Assembly: GCF_025840185.1 (NCBI RefSeq)
Contig: NZ_JAMPJU010000002.1
Location: 62,001 to 126,000, forward strand
Source: Brenneria izbisi
GTDB taxonomy: Bacteria; Pseudomonadota; Gammaproteobacteria; Enterobacterales; Enterobacteriaceae
Length of the DNA: 64,000 bases
Direction of reading: 5' to 3'
The translations under genes and the position numbers were made by a program. Position 1 is the stretch's first letter. Each line of letters opens with the position of its first letter. Positions 60,962 through 64,000 of this stretch are shown in pieces. Below the pieces are notes generated by a model. It did no database searches. It saw only the letters and a list, made by a program, of their open reading frames with translations, and was not told where the DNA came from.

Positions 60962-61383
60962 TGAGTACCCAGGTCATTTTTTATGCCTTGAACCAGAAAT
61001 TTCTTGATGCAAAAGATACGCCCGACATAAAAAGCCGCATACCGGAACAGGCTCAGCAGGTGATGTACTACTCGCTGTCTATCGGCCATCACGTTGGCGT
61101 TATCGACTGCCTGAAGAAAATACTGATTTGCCCGCAATCCGACTACCAGCGCTGGATAGCGCAACTTCCACCGGGAGAGGCGCTGCGAAAAATGGCAGGC
61201 TTGCTGAAATTCGGCGAGATCACCATTGATGGCAGCCATACTCAACTATTAGGCCGCGCATTTGGCGCGCTGGGCGCAGAACAGGATCGCTATGCGGCAT
61301 GGACGCAAACATTGCTGACGTACCTGGCCGCCATCGAGCGGGAAAGCGCACTTTATTTAATGGTGAAACGTATTGATGGCTGA
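60961..61383 (+). CDS. hyfJ: Hydrogenase-4 assembly protein HyfJ (HycH-like)
   Basis: 140-residue HycH/HyfJ-family protein needed for large-subunit processing in hydrogenase-3; not part of the final enzyme. Family stretches: VIFYALNQKFLDAKDTPDIK, QAQQVMYYSLSIGHHVGVID and FGEITIDGSHTQLLGRAFGA. Start ATG 60961 shares one base with the hyfI stop (TGATG), a sign of coupled translation. Confidence 0.92.
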   Translation: MSTQVIFYALNQKFLDAKDTPDIKSRIPEQAQQVMYYSLSIGHHVGVIDCLKKILICPQSDYQRWIAQLPPGEALRKMAGLLKFGEITIDGSHTQLLGRAFGALGAEQDRYAAWTQTLLTYLAAIERESALYLMVKRIDG

Positions 61384-61408
61384 AACTGAATGCGGTAGGG
61401 AACATATA

Positions 61409-61870
61409 GTGGATAGTGAAAATATGGTGTTGACCGTGGGCAACACCATGATGGGCGACGATGGCGCCGGGCCGTTGCTGGCCGAACGGATGACACAATA
61501 TCCGGTGTTCGGCTGGTCGGTGATCGACGGCGGAACCATTCCCGAAAATGCCGCGCACCGGCTGCGTGCGTTGCGCCCCAGGCGGCTGTTAGTGGTCGAT
61601 GCCACGGACATGGGGCTGACTCCCGGTGAAATCCGCATCGTCGATCCGACCCGCATCGCGCAAGATATGCTGATGAACACCCATAACCTGCCGCTGAATT
61701 TCCTGATCGATCAGCTAAAGGAAGACATTCCCGACGTGATTTTTGTGGGTATCCAGCCCGCGCTGGTGGCGTTCTATTTTCCGCTCAGCGCTGCGGTCGA
61801 ACAGGCGGTGGACAGACTTCACCAGCGCCTGAGCAACTGGCAGGGAAACGGCGGCTTTCAGGTTTTGTAA
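61409..61870 (+). CDS. hycI: HycI-type hydrogenase maturation protease
   Basis: Endopeptidase that removes the C-terminal peptide of the NiFe large-subunit precursor after nickel insertion, here presumably HyfG. The core shows LTVGNTMMGDDGAGPLLAER (metal-binding Asp), VVDATDMGLTPGEIRIVDP, the His in NTHNLPLNFLIDQLKED and the end SNWQGNGGF. I start at GTG 61409 because AGGG sits 8 nt upstream and the N-terminus then matches E. coli HycI (153 residues). ATG 61376, overlapping hyfJ, is an alternative. Confidence 0.93.
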   Translation: MDSENMVLTVGNTMMGDDGAGPLLAERMTQYPVFGWSVIDGGTIPENAAHRLRALRPRRLLVVDATDMGLTPGEIRIVDPTRIAQDMLMNTHNLPLNFLIDQLKEDIPDVIFVGIQPALVAFYFPLSAAVEQAVDRLHQRLSNWQGNGGFQVL

Positions 61871-61994
61871 CTGGAAAGCCCTGGTTACGCCGCTTATGTT
61901 GCATTGATTATTAAACGTTATTAGCAATTACCCCATTCTGAACACAATTTTGTTACACTACCTGCCGAGCGATTCATGCAATCAGAGGTCAGAA

Positions 61995-63011
61995 ATGAAA
62001 ATTAAAAGTTATGCGGCAATGCAGGCTGGTCAGGCTTTGGAACTGTATGAGTACGATGCCGGCCCGCTGGATGCCGAAGACGTTGAAGTTGAGGTTGAAT
62101 ATTGTGGTGTCTGCCATTCAGACCTCTCGATGATCGACAATGAATGGGGCATCTCCAGCTATCCGCTGATCGGCGGTCATGAAGTCATTGGCCGTGTTGC
62201 GGCACTGGGCGACACCGCCAAAAATAAAGGCTTGTCGCTGGGACAACGTGTCGGTATCGGCTGGACGGCCAAAAGCTGCCAGCACTGCGATGCCTGTATC
62301 AACGGCGATCACATCAACTGTCGTCAGGGCGCGACGCCAACCATTTTGAACCACGGCGGATTTGCCGAAAAATTGCGCGCCAACTGGCAATGGGCGATCC
62401 CGCTGCCTGATAATCTGGATATCGCCAGCGCCGGTCCGCTGCTATGCGGCGGCATTACGGTATTCAAACCGCTACTGACCCACAATATCACCGCAACCAG
62501 CCGCGTCGGTGTCATTGGCATCGGCGGGCTGGGACACATCGCCATCAAAATCCTGCGCGCAATGGGCGCGGAAGTGGTGGCGTTCAGTTCCTCTCCCGCT
62601 AAAAAACAGTCGATTCTGGATATGGGCGCCGACGAGGTGGTCAACAGCCGGGATACGGAAGCGCTGAAGCAACTGGCCGGACAATTCGACCTGATTATAA
62701 GCACTGTGGCGGTGGATCTCGAATGGCAACCCTATTTTGAAATGCTGGCGCCCAGAGGACATTTCCACACCGTTGGTATCGTGATGAAACCGTTGCCGGT
62801 GCCTTCCATTACGCTCATCGGCGGTGATCGCTCGGTGACAGGTTCGTCCACCGGCTCACCGGGACAATTGCGCTCACTGCTCAAGCTGGCCGCGCGTGCG
62901 GATGTTTCTCCCAAAGTGGAATTCTTCCCGATGTCGAAAATCAATGAGGCGCTGGATCATGTCCGGGCTGGCAAAGCGAACTTCCGGGTGGTGTTGAAAG
63001 CAGATTTCTGA
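61995..63011 (+). CDS. ahr: NADPH-dependent aldehyde reductase Ahr (zinc ADH)
   Basis: Zinc-dependent medium-chain alcohol dehydrogenase reducing aldehydes with NADPH; resembles E. coli Ahr (YjgB). 338 residues from ATG 61995 (AGAGGT upstream). Catalytic zinc ligands are in [17 protein letters not shown] and [10 protein letters not shown], the structural zinc in [16 protein letters not shown], and the Rossmann motif in [17 protein letters not shown] near residue 170. The C-terminal [17 protein letters not shown] is also conserved. Single gene between the hyf operon and a chemoreceptor gene. Confidence 0.94.
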   Translation: MKIKSYAAMQAGQALELYEYDAGPLDAEDVEVEVEYCGVCHSDLSMIDNEWGISSYPLIGGHEVIGRVAALGDTAKNKGLSLGQRVGIGWTAKSCQHCDACINGDHINCRQGATPTILNHGGFAEKLRANWQWAIPLPDNLDIASAGPLLCGGITVFKPLLTHNITATSRVGVIGIGGLGHIAIKILRAMGAEVVAFSSSPAKKQSILDMGADEVVNSRDTEALKQLAGQFDLIISTVAVDLEWQPYFEMLAPRGHFHTVGIVMKPLPVPSITLIGGDRSVTGSSTGSPGQLRSLLKLAARADVSPKVEFFPMSKINEALDHVRAGKANFRVVLKADF

Positions 63012-63038
63012 TGTGTCGCTAGCGGCATGAGGAATGAC

Positions 63039-63062
63039 GACGGGGACAGCAAAGTCCCCGTC
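63039..63062. terminator. Hairpin between convergent ahr and chemoreceptor genes
   Basis: Perfect 9-bp stem GACGGGGAC / GTCCCCGTC with loop AGCAAA, 27 nt after the ahr stop and 10 nt after the convergent chemoreceptor stop. No T-run, but placement suits a shared terminator. Confidence 0.55.
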
Positions 63063-63072
63063 TGTACGTCGG

Positions 63073-64000
63073 TCAGAATTTTTCCCAGTTATTGTTATGC
63101 CCATTCGCGGATAATAGAGACGTATTAACGGGAGAAGGACGACGCGCCAACGCCATACTCGGTGATGGCGAAATTCGTTCGCTGCCTATCGGACAACCAT
63201 CAGCTTCAAGATGGAAAACATCCACCGTCGCCAAAAGCTGGTCCGTTTTCTCATCCAGACGGGCAGCCGCTTCTGCCGCCTCCACCACCAGCGCCGCATT
63301 CTGCTGCGTGACCCCATCCATCTCGTGCACGGCCTGACTAATCTGGCTAATACCACGGGCTTGCTCATCGGTCGCCGCCGCAATTTCGGCAATCAAATCG
63401 TTGACATGTGAGATGGCGTCAATAATCTCGGTGGTCGCATCGCCAGACTGTTTTACCTGATCCGCTCCCGCCGCCACCCGGGTTACCGACTCAGAGATCA
63501 GATCCTCAATCTCCTTCGCCGCCTGTGCGCTGCGCTGCGCCAGCGTTCGCACTTCGCCCGCGACTACCGCAAACCCCCGCCCTTGTTCACCCGCTCTGGC
63601 CGCCTCTACCGCCGCATTGAGCGCCAGAATGTTGGTCTGGAACGCAATCCCATTGATAACGGTGGTGATGTCGGAAATTTTGTGCGAACTGGCGCTGATA
63701 TTTTCCATGGTTTCCATGACGTTGCTACTGATTTTGCCGCCTTTATGCGCGATATTGGCGGCATTCTGCGCCAGATTGCGCGCCAGATGAACATGCTCCG
63801 TAGTCTGCTTTATCGTGGAATTGATCTGCTCCATGCTGGCGGCTGTTTGCTGAAGCGCGGCGGCCTGTTGTTCGGTTCGACCAGACAGATTATCGTTCCC
63901 CTCTTTAATATCAGTGGTTCCCTGATCGATTTCCGCCGCGCTCTGACGAATAACCGATACCGTATCCCGCAGGCTTTTTTGCAATCGCTTGATATCCGGT
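63073..64000 (-). CDS. Methyl-accepting chemotaxis protein, C-terminal part
   Basis: Cytoplasmic signalling half of a chemoreceptor. The frame stays open to the window edge, so the ligand-binding domain, membrane helices and HAMP are outside. About 309 residues are seen: the first methylation helix ([20 protein letters not shown]), the hairpin tip [30 protein letters not shown] that binds CheA/CheW, and the second methylation helix. The chain ends NWEKF, a variant of the NWETF pentapeptide that tethers CheR, so this is a high-abundance-type receptor. The ligand is unknown from this part. Confidence 0.95.
   Translation of the reverse strand, partial: PDIKRLQKSLRDTVSVIRQSAAEIDQGTTDIKEGNDNLSGRTEQQAAALQQTAASMEQINSTIKQTTEHVHLARNLAQNAANIAHKGGKISSNVMETMENISASSHKISDITTVINGIAFQTNILALNAAVEAARAGEQGRGFAVVAGEVRTLAQRSAQAAKEIEDLISESVTRVAAGADQVKQSGDATTEIIDAISHVNDLIAEIAAATDEQARGISQISQAVHEMDGVTQQNAALVVEAAEAAARLDEKTDQLLATVDVFHLEADGCPIGSERISPSPSMALARRPSPVNTSLLSANGHNNNWEKF

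Overview
The window looks like chromosomal DNA from a plant-associated enterobacterium of the Pectobacteriaceae (Pectobacterium, Brenneria or Dickeya type). Most proteins resemble E. coli orthologues closely (GsiABCD, MoeAB, KatG, Amn, ProP, DcuB, GltP, HyfA-J). A LuxR-type regulator resembles the soft-rot regulator ExpR, and a short dispersed intergenic repeat occurs four times. The assignment is inference from remembered protein families; no search was run.

Layout. 1-9 kb: 3' part of maeA, the glutathione importer gsiABCD (minus strand) and divergent moeA-moeB. 9-17 kb: a nitroreductase, a lipid kinase, a diguanylate cyclase, two small proteins, tRNA-Ser(CGA), mtfA, tRNA-Asn(GTT) followed by the wreck of an integrase joined to an IS3-family transposase, then acuI. 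17-21 kb: katG and the ExpR-like regulator with no synthase beside it. 21-28 kb: a sugar locus on the minus strand (LacD-type aldolase, P-loop kinase, ascorbate-family PTS IIA/IIB/IIC, a TPR-like small protein) with a divergent SorC-type regulator and an MFS transporter. 28-42 kb: amn, proP, a heavily decayed fusA copy, an exported type-B carboxylesterase, patD, dcuB, gltP, an AEC permease and an EamA permease.

42-50 kb: a seven-gene P19/FTR1 iron-uptake operon (fetM, fetP, DUF2318 membrane protein, two FtsX-like permeases, ATPase, TlpA-like lipoprotein) under a candidate Fur box. 50-62 kb: a complete hydrogenase-4 operon hyfABCDEFGHIJ plus a HycI-type protease, with hypC divergent. Both sides of the hypC-hyfA gap carry sigma-54 (-24/-12) promoter matches. 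The window closes with ahr and the 3' end of a chemoreceptor gene.

How it fits together. Several loci serve life with little oxygen: hydrogenase-4, DcuB with a candidate FNR site, molybdenum-cofactor genes and Fe(II)-type iron uptake. The least described system is the PTS/kinase/aldolase locus, which reads like a tagatose-type route with a P-loop kinase in place of a PfkB kinase. The most striking single relic is the frameshifted and deleted fusA remnant.
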